Below are positions 25,877 to 35,819 of a stretch of 64,000 bases of DNA, in pieces; the first letter of the stretch is position 1, and each line of letters begins with the position of its first letter. The DNA is from Cellulosilyticum sp. I15G10I2 (lineage in GTDB: Bacteria; Bacillota; Clostridia; Lachnospirales; Cellulosilyticaceae), in the NCBI RefSeq assembly GCF_900095725.1, contig NZ_FMMP01000006.1, positions 682,001 to 746,000 on the forward strand, read 5' to 3'. The translations under genes were made by a program, and so were the position numbers. The notes below the pieces were generated by a model that saw only the letters and a program-made list of their open reading frames with translations, was not told where the DNA came from and did not search any database.

Positions 25877-27130
25877 CTATTTTTTATAGGGCGTAATTTT
25901 ATAATATCTTTCTTTAGGCAGATAACCTTTCAGTTCTATTTCTTCGTTACAATACGCTTCCTGTATGCGTTCACCGTAATTATGACAGAATGTTACAATG
26001 TCCTGTCTATCATAAGGAATACCTATATGAAACGGCATCATGTTTTCATAGATAATTTCTTCGAGCAAGGTAAGCAGCTGATCGCAATGAATGTGGTGTT
26101 TAGCTGAGATCTCCAGTTCGTAATCAGCAGTTTCATCTTTTGGATACGTCTCGCCTGCCTGATCTATCTTATTATAAACAGCGATAATAGGAATATCTTT
26201 AATAGCAAGTTTTTCTAGTGTTTCATAAACTACTTTCTGATGTGTCATAATATGCGGAGAACTTATATCCATTACATGTAATATAATATCCGCATACTTT
26301 GCTTCTTCTAAGGTAGAGTAAAAAGCTTTAACAAGGTGATGAGGGAGCTTACGTATAAAACCAACCGTATCAGTGAGCAGAATTTCTGAGCCGCTTGGCA
26401 GTACTACTGCACGGGTGGTTGGATCAAGGGTCGCAAAAAGTTGGTTTTTTACATAGACATCGCTTCCGCTGAGCGCATTAAGCAGCGTCGACTTCCCGGC
26501 ATTGGTATAGCCTACTATAGCGACAATAGGAGTATTTGTTTTATCTCTGCGGGAACGGATAAGATGCCTATGTTTTTCCACTTCTAGAAGCTCTGCTTTT
26601 AGGATTTCCATACGTGTTTTAATGTGTCGTTTATCTAACTCTAATTTTTTTTCGCCTGGGCCCTTACTGCCTATGCCTCCACCCTGTCTAGAGAGCATTT
26701 CTCCAAAACCCGTAAGACGAGAATACTGGTATTTAAGCTGAGCCATTTCAACTTGAATTTTCCCCTCTTTAGATAGGGCTCTTCCAGCAAAGATATCCAG
26801 AATAATCATTGTTCTGTCTAATACTTTTAGTGTCATTAGCTCAGATAAGTTGCGCATCTGAACAGGAGATAATTCATCATCAAATACTAATCCCGTTGCT
26901 TCATTTGAAAGAGCGATTTCCTTAATTTCTTCAGCCTTGCCCGTTCCAACGTAAAAAGCTGAATTGATATGGTCAACTCTTTGAAGAATTTTAGTGATAA
27001 CAATACCACCGGCAGTCTCTACTAATTCTTCAAGTTCATCTAAACTTTCCCATGCATCTCTTTCATCATATTGTTTTTTTTGAGCCGAAACGAGTATTAA
27101 GCGTTCTTGTTTTTTTTCAATCTGATCCAT
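25877..27130 (-). CDS. hflX: GTPase HflX
   Basis: The protein has 417 residues. The HflX N-terminal domain holds FYVGTGKAEEI and GLVFDDELSPVQMRNL; the linker GGGIGSKGPGEKKLE is characteristic. The G domain has Walker A GYTNAGKST near residue 210, TDTVGFIRKLPHHLV as G3 and YNKID as G4. HflX splits stalled or hibernating ribosomes. It lies 12 bp after the preceding PfkB-like gene and is probably translated from the same mRNA. Confidence 0.95.
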   Translation of the reverse strand: MDQIEKKQERLILVSAQKKQYDERDAWESLDELEELVETAGGIVITKILQRVDHINSAFYVGTGKAEEIKEIALSNEATGLVFDDELSPVQMRNLSELMTLKVLDRTMIILDIFAGRALSKEGKIQVEMAQLKYQYSRLTGFGEMLSRQGGGIGSKGPGEKKLELDKRHIKTRMEILKAELLEVEKHRHLIRSRRDKTNTPIVAIVGYTNAGKSTLLNALSGSDVYVKNQLFATLDPTTRAVVLPSGSEILLTDTVGFIRKLPHHLVKAFYSTLEEAKYADIILHVMDISSPHIMTHQKVVYETLEKLAIKDIPIIAVYNKIDQAGETYPKDETADYELEISAKHHIHCDQLLTLLEEIIYENMMPFHIGIPYDRQDIVTFCHNYGERIQEAYCNEEIELKGYLPKERYYKITPYKK

Positions 27131-27142
27131 ATTAGTCCTTTC

Positions 27143-28096
27143 TTAAAACAAAGATGTGCTAATTTCTTTGATTTTAACTTTTTTTGAGAGTAACTCTATA
27201 TCTTTTCTTGAGCATATAGGTTTATTGACATCACAGTTAGCCGCTAGAGCAGCGGCTAAGCACATTTTAGAGAATTTCTCCTGCTCATATTTACGGTTGA
27301 TACCTAAAGCAAAAGTGCCAAGAAATGCGCCACTTGAAGCAGAATTACTTATTATTTTATTAAGAGACATGGGCGGTTCAATAAGGCAAAATTTATTTTT
27401 AGAGAGCATGAGAGCCCCCTGCTCTTTGAGATAAACAGCTATATAATGTACCCCTTGCTTTAAATAAGGAATAAGTGCTTTAATAATTGCTTCTTTAGAG
27501 TCAGTAGCTATTTCGAGCTGATTTAATTGTTCCTCAGTAAACATAAGTGCATAAGGGGTCTCTTCTAATGCATGGATTAAAACATCCTTTTGACCAGTAC
27601 ACACTATCGTTTTAATATTATGCAATTTTGCTTCTTTTATCCACTCTCTAAAGAGCGTAGGCGTAGTGCCAGGTGGGATATAACCGCTTAATAATAAAGT
27701 GGATACTTTTTTTATATGTGCTTTTAACTTCTGACTAAGTTTAATAATTTCTTTATCAAAAGGATAGGTCTCATCCCGTTTAAGTAAATAATAAGTATTT
27801 GTATCTCCAAGTAATATTCTCATTTTATGAGGGGTCTCAGTATCTGTCCAGATAATATCTGTTTTAATACGGGATTTATCTAGATAATGCTTGATATATT
27901 TTCCGGCAAATCCACCTAACATACTAAGCAGAATAGGCTCATCTTGAAGCAGTTTAATGATTTGAGCACTGTGAATGCCTTTGGAAAGAATATTTAGAGA
28001 AACTTCTTTTGAGTTAATAGCACAATTAGGTTCTAAAAAATCTACATCATATATGTACTCTACCGAAGGAAACGGCGCAATGGTTATAATCATCAT
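27143..28096 (-). CDS. PfkB-like protein with degenerate active site
   Basis: The protein has 317 residues and the fold pattern of 1-phosphofructokinases (MLGGFAGKYI near 60; LLLSGYIPPGT near 130; IVCTGQKD). The substrate motif GGKG is LSKGIH, and the catalytic GAGD motif is replaced by SASSGAFLG, so the base aspartate is missing. Catalysis as a kinase is therefore doubtful. It sits 12 bp upstream of hflX. The start ATGATG has only a weak AAGG upstream. Confidence 0.75.
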   Translation of the reverse strand: MMIITIAPFPSVEYIYDVDFLEPNCAINSKEVSLNILSKGIHSAQIIKLLQDEPILLSMLGGFAGKYIKHYLDKSRIKTDIIWTDTETPHKMRILLGDTNTYYLLKRDETYPFDKEIIKLSQKLKAHIKKVSTLLLSGYIPPGTTPTLFREWIKEAKLHNIKTIVCTGQKDVLIHALEETPYALMFTEEQLNQLEIATDSKEAIIKALIPYLKQGVHYIAVYLKEQGALMLSKNKFCLIEPPMSLNKIISNSASSGAFLGTFALGINRKYEQEKFSKMCLAAALAANCDVNKPICSRKDIELLSKKVKIKEISTSLF

Positions 28097-28216
28097 ATCA
28101 CCAACCTTTTAAAATATAAAGCGACTGCTTATATATAGTTATAGCACATTTTTTTATAAAATATCCAATAGTTTTTAGATAAGCAGTAAAAAGGCCGCCA
28201 AGTATACCATTAAACA

Positions 28217-28939
28217 TTAATTCGCAGGATATGAGTCAGAAGGAATCACCTCAAGAATATCTTTCTCTGGAATATTAACGTAATTTGGAGGAACATCTCC
28301 AGAGATAACTTTATCAATAAGAACTACACGTCTTTTAACAATTACTTGATCTGAAAATAACGGTACGACAACTTGTACAGTTGCTTCAACATCCAGCCAT
28401 ACAGTATGATTAACTTGATTGATACCTGTTGAGCGGATACTATTATCATAATTAACACGTACTGTTCCAATAGGAAGTACATCAACGCTTATTTCAGGTC
28501 CTATATTTGCAAAAAGTCTGCTGCCAGTAAGGTTACCAAGAGGGATTTTGAACTTAACTACTCCAATAGTTTGCAGCTCATCCATGGTATTATCTACAAT
28601 ACTTGCACATAAGTTGTTGATCATAATGGAGTTAACATTCCATGATACAAGTTCACCTGAATCGTTATAATCATAGCTCATTAAATCCTGCATTGTGGTT
28701 TGATTCGTTATAAGAGATTGGGTAATACCCTGATTGATAGCTTTCGTTGCTACAGAGTTTGCTTGAATTTTAGCCATAGCAAGAACAGTGGGAATAATTT
28801 GTCTATCTAACTGGATATAAGTTCCCAAAATTATGGCAATAATAATAATAATAGAAATAACCCCCTGTATCTTGTTGGGAGAATGATGGGGTCGTCTATG
28901 TTTATAAGCGTTTTTGTTCTTATAGATTATTTCAGGCAT
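28217..28939 (-). CDS. yunB: Sporulation protein YunB
   Basis: The protein has 240 residues. One membrane helix (about 25-45, VISIIIIIAIILG) follows a basic N-terminus. The extracytoplasmic part has IKFKIPLGNLTGS (VVKFKIPLGNLTGSRLFANI) and VDVLPIGTVRVNYD, typical of YunB, a mother-cell protein made under SigE control in Bacillus. GGAGGC precedes the ATG. It fits a spore former. It is divergent from the PBP1A gene. Confidence 0.88.
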   Translation of the reverse strand: MPEIIYKNKNAYKHRRPHHSPNKIQGVISIIIIIAIILGTYIQLDRQIIPTVLAMAKIQANSVATKAINQGITQSLITNQTTMQDLMSYDYNDSGELVSWNVNSIMINNLCASIVDNTMDELQTIGVVKFKIPLGNLTGSRLFANIGPEISVDVLPIGTVRVNYDNSIRSTGINQVNHTVWLDVEATVQVVVPLFSDQVIVKRRVVLIDKVISGDVPPNYVNIPEKDILEVIPSDSYPAN

Positions 28940-29072
28940 AGTAGCCTCCTAAACAGTGCTTTGTACAAATTATATTCATACTACCTTGTACAAATGCTAT
29001 AATTAAATGGGTTTATTATATATTTCTGATTTCATTTGATATATAATATAGAAAAACAACATATAAGCACCA

Positions 29073-29160
29073 GTTATTCATTACTATAATGTTGATTCTC
29101 AGAATGAGTTCACATCACATATTGCTATGAATACCTAAAATTTAAAGATGTGAAATCTAT
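29073..29160 (+). repeat. Dispersed interleaved palindromic repeat, copy 1
   Basis: This 88-bp block starts GTTATTCATTACTAT and ends AGATGTGAAATCTAT. Copies at 45075-45161 (same orientation) and 48291-48378 (opposite) share more than 80% of positions. Two pairs of inverted arms (GTTATTCAT with ATGAATACC, GAGTTCACATC with GATGTGAAATC) alternate in order A-B-A'-B'. No coding frame or target duplication is seen. Confidence 0.8.
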
Positions 29161-29189
29161 GGATAGGCTGCTACTATTTAAATTATACT

Positions 29190-29218
29190 TTGCTCATAGT
29201 CAATATATTTGATATAAT
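29190..29218 (+). promoter_or_regulatory. Promoter of the PBP1A gene
   Basis: TTGCTC (29190-29195) and TATAAT (29213-29218) are 17 bp apart; the start codon follows 24 bp after the -10. Confidence 0.55.
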
Positions 29219-29242
29219 ACGTTATTGAGGAGGATGGAGCAT

Positions 29243-31882
29243 ATGAATTACTCAAAAGAATCCAGAGTTAAATCAGAGAAACAAAATAATGATACTAATA
29301 AGAAAATACGAAAGAAAAGTAAAATAGTTATCTTTAGATTAGTATTTATGGCATGCATTATCAGTTTATTTGCTGTAGTAGGTGGGGGCTTAGGTATTTT
29401 TATAGGCATTATTAAAAGTACCCCTGATGTATCACAGCTTGATCTTAAGCCAACGACTAACTATACATCGTTTGTATTTGACGCTAATGGTAAACAAATA
29501 GATAGTTTTTCAGGAGCAGAGAACAGAATTTATGTAACATTAGATAATATCCCTGCGTATTTGCAGCAAGCTTTTGTTGCACTCGAAGATGAGCGATTTT
29601 ATGAGCATAATGGGATAGACATCAGAGGTATTTTCAGAGCCATTTTTACTAATTTAAAAAGCGGCGGACTTAGCGAGGGTGCCAGTACAATTACGCAGCA
29701 GCTTATCAAAAATAATATTTTAACTTCAGAAAAAAAATTCACCAGAAAAATTCAAGAGCAGTATCTTGCTATAGAATTTGAAAAGCTTTACAGTAAGGAT
29801 CTGATACTAGAATATTACTTAAACACGATTGCTTTAGGTCATGGGGTAAATGGTGTACAGGCAGCATCTAATCGCTATTTTAATAAAGATGTGAATGACT
29901 TAACGTTAGCCGAAAGTGTTGTAATAGCTGTTATTACTCAAGCGCCTACCCGGTTTAGCCCTATTTTAAACCCTGAAAATAATAAAGAAAAAGTTCAAAT
30001 AGCTTTAACTAAGATGGCTGATCAAGGTTATATAACTGAAGCACAGATGCAGCAAGCTTTAAAAGATGATCCTTATCTAAATATTCAAAAGGTACATCAA
30101 GAATTTGTTGAAAAATCTAGCCGTAGTTATTTTGTAGATGCTGTGATGCAGGAAGTTATTAATGATCTTCAATCTCAAAAGGGCATGACATCTACTAAAG
30201 CTAACAATCTTATTTACGGCGGAGGTCTTCAGATCTATACAACACTTGATCCGCATATACAAGAAGTTGTAGATAAATATGTTGATGATGAATCATTATA
30301 TCCTAAAGAAGCTTATGAACTTAAATTAAGCTATAGTGTTAATGTCAAAAAAGCAGATGGTAATGTCGTTAAGTTAGGCGGAGACGGTATTGTAAAAAGT
30401 GAGGCAGATATTGAGAGCTTTAAACAAGCCAAACTTGCAGATTGGGGTATTACTGCTCGAGATAAAATTGAAAAAGAAACTCTTCTTAAGATGCCTCAGC
30501 CTCAAACTGCTTTTGTCGTTACAGATTATCGTACCGGTCAAGTTAAAGCTTTAGCAGGAGGTCGTGGAGATAAACAAGACAGAGGTTTTAACCATGCAAC
30601 ACAAGCTAAAAGACAACCTGGATCAACATTTAAAATACTCGCAGCCTATGCCCCAGCAATAGACACAGGTAAACTTTCACCAGGGTCTGTTTTAATAGAT
30701 GAACAGTTGACACTTAAATTGGACACGGGTGCAACTTGGTCTCCTAAGAACTGGAATGGAAAATTTGAAGGGCCTACTTCTGTTAGAAGAGCTATTTATA
30801 ACTCTATGAATGTATTGGCTGTAAAAACACTCCAACTTGTAGGACTTGATACAGCGTATGATTATTTATTGAATTTTGGCTTTACAACACTCTCCCCTAC
30901 TGATAAAGTATATTCCTTACCTTTAGGTGGTCTTACTCAAGGGGTAACCTCTTTAGAACTTAATGCGGCTTATGGCGCAGTAGCTAACGATGGTATTTAT
31001 ATTAAGTCTATTCTTTATACAAAAGTGTTAGATAAAGATGGCAATATATTGCTTGATAATTCTGCTGAGGCTACTCTGCTAAAGTCTCATCCTGTTATCA
31101 AAGAATCTACAGCACATATGTTAACAGACATGATGCAGGAAGTTATTACAGCTGGAACTGGCGGAAAACTTAGAAGTACATTTAAAAGTATGCCGATAGC
31201 TGGAAAAACTGGAACAACATCGGATGATAAAGACTTACTGTTTTCAGGATATACACCCTATTATGCAGCAACGATATGGACTGGGCACGATACGCCTAAA
31301 AAACTTAGATATGGATCTACTGGAAGCTATCATTTAGATATATGGGGCAAAATTATGAATGAAATCCATGAAGGGCTGCCTTATAAAGCTTTCCCTAAAG
31401 TGAGTACATCTAATAGTGGTGTTTCAGAAATACAGATTTGTACTTTATCCGGAAAATTAGCAACTGACTTATGTAGGGCAGATCCAGATCATGTTGTTAA
31501 AACAGAATTTTTTAACAGTCAAACTGCTCCTAAAGAAGTATGTGATATACATGTGCAGGTTGATATTTGTACAATATCGAATAAGATTGCATCAGAATTT
31601 TGTCCAATAGAAAGTATCCTCAAAAAGACAGTAACCCGTGATTCCAGTGGTAATATCAGTGGTATTGCGAGTGGCGTATGTGACCTTCATGGGCCACAAG
31701 AAACACCTGGTGATGACTGGCCATGGCCAACAATACCACCAAATAATCCAAGTGACCCTAATACACCGCCAACTGATCCAACCCCTCCACCAAACACAGA
31801 GCCTACGCCACCACCCGTTGTAGATCCTTCTCCAACACCTGGGCCGGATGATCAGGATAATTTCTTTATTCCACAAAATTAA
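29243..31882 (+). CDS. Class A penicillin-binding protein (PBP1A-like)
   Basis: The protein has 879 residues from MNYSKESRVK, selected because GAGGAGG lies 9 bases upstream. One membrane anchor is near residue 30-55. The glycosyltransferase domain has LEDERFYEHNGID near 115 and STITQQLIKN. The transpeptidase domain has the nucleophile in GSTFK near 460, SMN near 522 and KTGTT near 655. A cysteine-rich stretch (CTLSGKLATDLC, CDIHVQVDICT) and a proline/threonine-rich tail follow, possibly disordered. It builds peptidoglycan at the outer face of the membrane. Confidence 0.94.
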   Translation: MNYSKESRVKSEKQNNDTNKKIRKKSKIVIFRLVFMACIISLFAVVGGGLGIFIGIIKSTPDVSQLDLKPTTNYTSFVFDANGKQIDSFSGAENRIYVTLDNIPAYLQQAFVALEDERFYEHNGIDIRGIFRAIFTNLKSGGLSEGASTITQQLIKNNILTSEKKFTRKIQEQYLAIEFEKLYSKDLILEYYLNTIALGHGVNGVQAASNRYFNKDVNDLTLAESVVIAVITQAPTRFSPILNPENNKEKVQIALTKMADQGYITEAQMQQALKDDPYLNIQKVHQEFVEKSSRSYFVDAVMQEVINDLQSQKGMTSTKANNLIYGGGLQIYTTLDPHIQEVVDKYVDDESLYPKEAYELKLSYSVNVKKADGNVVKLGGDGIVKSEADIESFKQAKLADWGITARDKIEKETLLKMPQPQTAFVVTDYRTGQVKALAGGRGDKQDRGFNHATQAKRQPGSTFKILAAYAPAIDTGKLSPGSVLIDEQLTLKLDTGATWSPKNWNGKFEGPTSVRRAIYNSMNVLAVKTLQLVGLDTAYDYLLNFGFTTLSPTDKVYSLPLGGLTQGVTSLELNAAYGAVANDGIYIKSILYTKVLDKDGNILLDNSAEATLLKSHPVIKESTAHMLTDMMQEVITAGTGGKLRSTFKSMPIAGKTGTTSDDKDLLFSGYTPYYAATIWTGHDTPKKLRYGSTGSYHLDIWGKIMNEIHEGLPYKAFPKVSTSNSGVSEIQICTLSGKLATDLCRADPDHVVKTEFFNSQTAPKEVCDIHVQVDICTISNKIASEFCPIESILKKTVTRDSSGNISGIASGVCDLHGPQETPGDDWPWPTIPPNNPSDPNTPPTDPTPPPNTEPTPPPVVDPSPTPGPDDQDNFFIPQN

Positions 31883-31888
31883 AATATG

Positions 31889-31930
31889 ACACTAAAAAAG
31901 CTTGAGCTGCAGCTCAAGCTTTTTTAGTGT
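31889..31930. terminator. Bidirectional terminator between PBP and vanW
   Basis: A perfect 20-bp stem (ACACTAAAAAAGCTTGAGCT and its complement) with A and T runs inside the stem. The TAA of the VanW gene (31924-31926) is within the right arm. Confidence 0.9.
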
Positions 31931-33438
31931 ATAATCTCTTCAAAGAGATTAAGAAGGGTCGAGTCATTAATAATAGGATCTTGTGAAGGCGGTTCTATCG
32001 GTGTAAGCGGCTGATTTTCACTTGACTCATTAGTATGAGGCAGCTCGGGGTTATCCGGATTAAACACTGGTGTGTCAATTCTTGTGCCCACCCTAATTGT
32101 TGCACCACGCGGTCTATAATAACTATTATTAACAAGTTCCTTTTTTACAAGTGTATTCTCTTTATAATATAATTTATAAAGTTTAACTTTTTTGCCGGAT
32201 AAGGCTTTTAATTCCTCAACTTTTGTCCCTTGCGCTAACTCCGGATCTTCAATATACTTTGGAGCTGGCGGGTTAATTACTTCTGTGGTAACTGAATCAA
32301 ATTTAATTTCATATTCAGATTTAACAGAAGGATGAGCAAATAAATTCACATAGACTTTATTATTTTCACAATAACTTTCTATAAACAATGGATAGTCCGT
32401 AGTATTTTTAAATTTAAAATCTATGGCATTTGTGGCATAAGTTGCATCACGCCCCAGGGGCACATAAGCTACTGGGAGGGAATGATTCTGCCTCATTGTA
32501 ATATCAAGGTTAGTAAGCAGTAAGGAATTGTAGAGAGTTGATGCAATTTGACATATACCCCCACCTATCCCATCTTCTAATCTACCATTAACAATTACCT
32601 TAGAAGCCCTATATCCTGAATTATAATTAATAGGCTCTAGTTGTTTTGCAAGTGAAAAAACTTCTCCTGGCAATAACATAGTATTAATCTTATGGGCTGC
32701 AACAGCTAGATTAGTATTACGGTTTGCATCAGCGTTATTAAAAGAGGTGGTGAAACTTGCAACGATACTTTGGATGTCTTTAAAAGACTCACTTGTATAC
32801 TTTGCAGGGATTTTATTGACTTCAGCCTCAATCTTAATATCGGCTTCAGGTTCAGAATCCAGTACGGTAAATATTTTCTCTACTGTAGCAACTAAATCTA
32901 ATTCTTGTCCTTCTAACTCGGGTGTAACAATAAATTGCCTGTCTTTTCTCTCAATGGTAGCGTCTATAGGTGCTATATGAAATTTAGAACTATAAGCTTC
33001 TACTGTCTGATGAATTTTCTCTTTATCATAAATATGTTTTAGATCAAATACAGTATCTTTTTGAGGTGGATTTTTCATATAGCGGTATTTTTCAAACAAG
33101 TTCCCTTGATGGCCAACTGCATACGCTTGGTCTAATACTTCTTCCATATTATATTCAGAGCCTAAATTGCTAAAAGGGATTTTATAAGAAATATCTCCTT
33201 TATATATAACTAAATTTTTGTTTTCAGTTTGTTTATTTAAGCTATCTTGTATTTTTTGATAGGCTTCCATCCGAGTAAGTCCACTTATATTTGTTTCATT
33301 AATTAATACGCGCTCAGCAAATACTTTATCAAACTCAGAAACTTTTGTGTATATGTAAGTAATGGCACCGATCGAAAGGCCACTAATGATTACAATAACA
33401 ATAAGCATAGTCCATTTGAAAGTACGATTGATACTCAT
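31924..33438 (-). CDS. VanW-family cell-wall protein
   Basis: The protein has 504 residues. An N-terminal membrane helix (residues 10-30) is followed by peptidoglycan-binding-4-type regions (about 40-220) and the VanW domain (about 225-365), with LLPGEVFSLAKQLEP, GIGGGICQIASTLYN and GRDATYATNAIDFKF. The tail is P/S/T-rich. VanW-domain proteins are anchored at the membrane and tied to cell-wall metabolism; precise activity is unknown and vancomycin resistance is not implied. AGGAGG precedes the ATG. Confidence 0.9.
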   Translation of the reverse strand: MSINRTFKWTMLIVIVIISGLSIGAITYIYTKVSEFDKVFAERVLINETNISGLTRMEAYQKIQDSLNKQTENKNLVIYKGDISYKIPFSNLGSEYNMEEVLDQAYAVGHQGNLFEKYRYMKNPPQKDTVFDLKHIYDKEKIHQTVEAYSSKFHIAPIDATIERKDRQFIVTPELEGQELDLVATVEKIFTVLDSEPEADIKIEAEVNKIPAKYTSESFKDIQSIVASFTTSFNNADANRNTNLAVAAHKINTMLLPGEVFSLAKQLEPINYNSGYRASKVIVNGRLEDGIGGGICQIASTLYNSLLLTNLDITMRQNHSLPVAYVPLGRDATYATNAIDFKFKNTTDYPLFIESYCENNKVYVNLFAHPSVKSEYEIKFDSVTTEVINPPAPKYIEDPELAQGTKVEELKALSGKKVKLYKLYYKENTLVKKELVNNSYYRPRGATIRVGTRIDTPVFNPDNPELPHTNESSENQPLTPIEPPSQDPIINDSTLLNLFEEIIH

Positions 33439-33530
33439 ATCAACTCCTCCTAGTCGTCAAAATAGTAATAATTAAGTGTTCCATTTCATCGTTAATTGTA
33501 TGGTAGAATGAGCTGCATTATATACATAAA

Positions 33531-33680
33531 TCAATAAGTTGTATAGATATATAACAGTTGTGCAAATACTCCGAATAACAGACTGACTACAACTAATAGA
33601 CTAACTGTACTTACAATTAATTTTTTATTTTTATTTATCCACTTGTAAAGACTTAATTTTCTCTTTTTATTTGGTTTCAT
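33531..33680 (-). CDS. Small single-pass membrane protein (49 residues)
   Basis: MKPNKKRKLSLYKWINKNKK is followed by a single hydrophobic helix (LIVSTVSLLVVVSLLFGVFA). GGAGGAAT lies at correct spacing, overlapping the stop region of the helicase gene only 3 bp away, so it is translated from the same mRNA. The strongly basic head and short hydrophobic helix fit an anchor or regulator. No family is recognised. Confidence 0.65.
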   Translation of the reverse strand: MKPNKKRKLSLYKWINKNKKLIVSTVSLLVVVSLLFGVFAQLLYIYTTY

Positions 33681-33683
33681 AAA

Positions 33684-35702
33684 CTATTCCTCCCAATGTA
33701 TTATACCATTATTAATACAGTAATTACCATCTATTTTTCGTATATGATAGGGTCCAAATTGTACCTCTAGAATATTACCGTCTATTACTTTTAATATTTC
33801 ACCCTGTCCAAATTTATTATGCATAATAAACTTATTATGCATAATATGTGTTAATAACCTGTTAGTTGCTATTTGCTCAATAAAGGTCGAAGGACTAACA
33901 GGTTTGGCATATTTTTCAGAAGGGGTATATAAGTATAGATTTTTTTTAGCACGGGTTATTGCAACATATAATAATCTTCTCTCCTCTTCAATTTCTGACT
34001 CACTATGACTTTTATGATGGGGAATATTCCCTTCTATAACATTGATAATAAACACATAATCAAACTCCAGTCCTTTTGAGCCGTGCATTGTAGTCAGCGT
34101 AACAGCATCTTTTACAATAGATCTGTCAGAAGCCTGTTCTTTGACTTGCTTCGCAACATCTGCTAAAGAGTCTTCCCAAGCTGATGCTTCCTTAAAACCT
34201 ATAGAGGCTTCTGTTAGCTCATCTAAGACGTCAAATAATGTATCAGGGGGAAGTTTGCGATATGCCGCATAATCTAAGATATATTGATCATAGCCAATGT
34301 TTTTGCGAATATACATTATAGCGTCTGAAAGAGATTTTTCTTTTAAATACTGTAAATCTAATAAAAGTTGCTGAATATAGTTTTTTTGCCATGCTGTTAA
34401 TGCATCTATTTCTAATAGATTAAAGAAGAAATTACCTCCTGAATGTCGTGCTTGTTCAATAACAGCTTTACTGATATAGCGTTTAGGTTTATTAATAAGT
34501 TTAACCGCTAGATCTGTGTTATTGGTGTTTTGAGCAAGATAAAGATACCCTAGGATATCTTTAGTAATCCATTGATCATATAAACTTATCATACCGTCTC
34601 TTAAACAAAAAGGAATAAGTGATTTTAAAAGCATTTCTACAATAGGTCGTGCTTCTATATTTGTTCTATAAATAATCGTCATATCACTTAATCTTTGCCC
34701 CTCATTTTTCAAACGAATTATTTCTTTAAGTATAAGATCAGCCTGATCCTTCGCATCTTTACATGGAATTAGTTGAGGCGGTATGCCTAGTTCGTTTGGT
34801 GTAGTTAATTGTTTACTATATCTATTTTGATTAGATGTGATTAACGCTATACTATAATTTAATATATTTTTTGTAGATCTATAATTTATCTCTAAAAAAT
34901 ATTGCTGTGTGTTAGGAAAATGATTCTTAAAGTCAAGCAAAAACTCTGGTTTAGCACCTCTGAATTTATATATACTTTGATCATCATCACCCACAACAAA
35001 AATATTTTTTTGGTCTCCTGCAAGAAGTTTAATAATTTCAAATTGTACAAGATTAATATCTTGAAATTCATCAATAAGTATATAACGATACCGCTTGCAA
35101 AGTAAGTTTAAAAGGTTAGGTTGATGACATAATAAATGATAGCAATCTACTAACATATCATCAAAATCAAATTTTTGATGGGCTTCCTTATATAATTCAT
35201 AGTGATTCAAAAGCTTAAGGAACATTTCTTTTGATAGACCATCAGGATAATAATATTTTGGACTAATTAACTGATTTTTCATTAAAGCAAGGTGTTTAAG
35301 AAACTCTTCAATAAAATCTTCATATTCATCAGTTTCTAACTGCATAAATAGCTTTTGTAAAATGATTTTCTTTTCACTTTCACTTAGTAAGTTTTCAAGC
35401 GCATATTTAGAAGGATTAGCATTTCTAAGAATTCTATAAAATATGCTATGCAGTGTGCCAAAGGTTACGCTTGTATTCTCCTGATAAAGCGTAGTAAAAC
35501 GCTCCTGCATCTCCCTGGCTGCGAGTTTACTAAATGTCACGACTAAAATATGAGAAGGATGACACGCCAAATGCCGTATCATATAATGGATTCTATTAAT
35601 AATAACATGGGTTTTCCCAGATCCTGGTCCTGCAATAACAAGAGTAGGTTTTAAAGAACAAGTAACGGCTCGTTTCTGACTTTCATTTAAATCTAAAGGC
35701 AT
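33684..35702 (-). CDS. UvrD/PcrA-like superfamily 1 helicase
   Basis: The protein has 672 residues, shorter than PcrA (about 740). Q motif LNESQKRAV, Walker A AGPGSGKTHV near residue 25, motif II DEFQDIN, motif III GDDDQSIYKFRGA and motif V TMHGSKGLEFDYVFI and motif VI YVAITRAKKNLYLYT are present. It unwinds DNA 3' to 5' in repair or recombination. The C-terminus lacks the PcrA RNA-polymerase-binding tail and ends with a compact domain. A small membrane protein follows in the operon. Confidence 0.92.
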   Translation of the reverse strand: MPLDLNESQKRAVTCSLKPTLVIAGPGSGKTHVIINRIHYMIRHLACHPSHILVVTFSKLAAREMQERFTTLYQENTSVTFGTLHSIFYRILRNANPSKYALENLLSESEKKIILQKLFMQLETDEYEDFIEEFLKHLALMKNQLISPKYYYPDGLSKEMFLKLLNHYELYKEAHQKFDFDDMLVDCYHLLCHQPNLLNLLCKRYRYILIDEFQDINLVQFEIIKLLAGDQKNIFVVGDDDQSIYKFRGAKPEFLLDFKNHFPNTQQYFLEINYRSTKNILNYSIALITSNQNRYSKQLTTPNELGIPPQLIPCKDAKDQADLILKEIIRLKNEGQRLSDMTIIYRTNIEARPIVEMLLKSLIPFCLRDGMISLYDQWITKDILGYLYLAQNTNNTDLAVKLINKPKRYISKAVIEQARHSGGNFFFNLLEIDALTAWQKNYIQQLLLDLQYLKEKSLSDAIMYIRKNIGYDQYILDYAAYRKLPPDTLFDVLDELTEASIGFKEASAWEDSLADVAKQVKEQASDRSIVKDAVTLTTMHGSKGLEFDYVFIINVIEGNIPHHKSHSESEIEEERRLLYVAITRAKKNLYLYTPSEKYAKPVSPSTFIEQIATNRLLTHIMHNKFIMHNKFGQGEILKVIDGNILEVQFGPYHIRKIDGNYCINNGIIHWEE

Positions 35703-35819
35703 ATTATCTTCAACTCACTTATTATAAACTTTATGTTATTCATTATACCATAACTTAGCCTTTAAATTAAATTCAATTTATATTATAATTAAAATAATGA
35801 GTTTAGAAAGGAAATGAGT

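Larger units (their letters stand above)
28940..29242. other. Divergent promoter region with dispersed repeat
   Basis: Between yunB (minus) and the PBP gene (plus) lie repeat copy 1 (29073-29160) and a promoter at 29190-29218. Nothing else is recognised. Confidence 0.6.
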
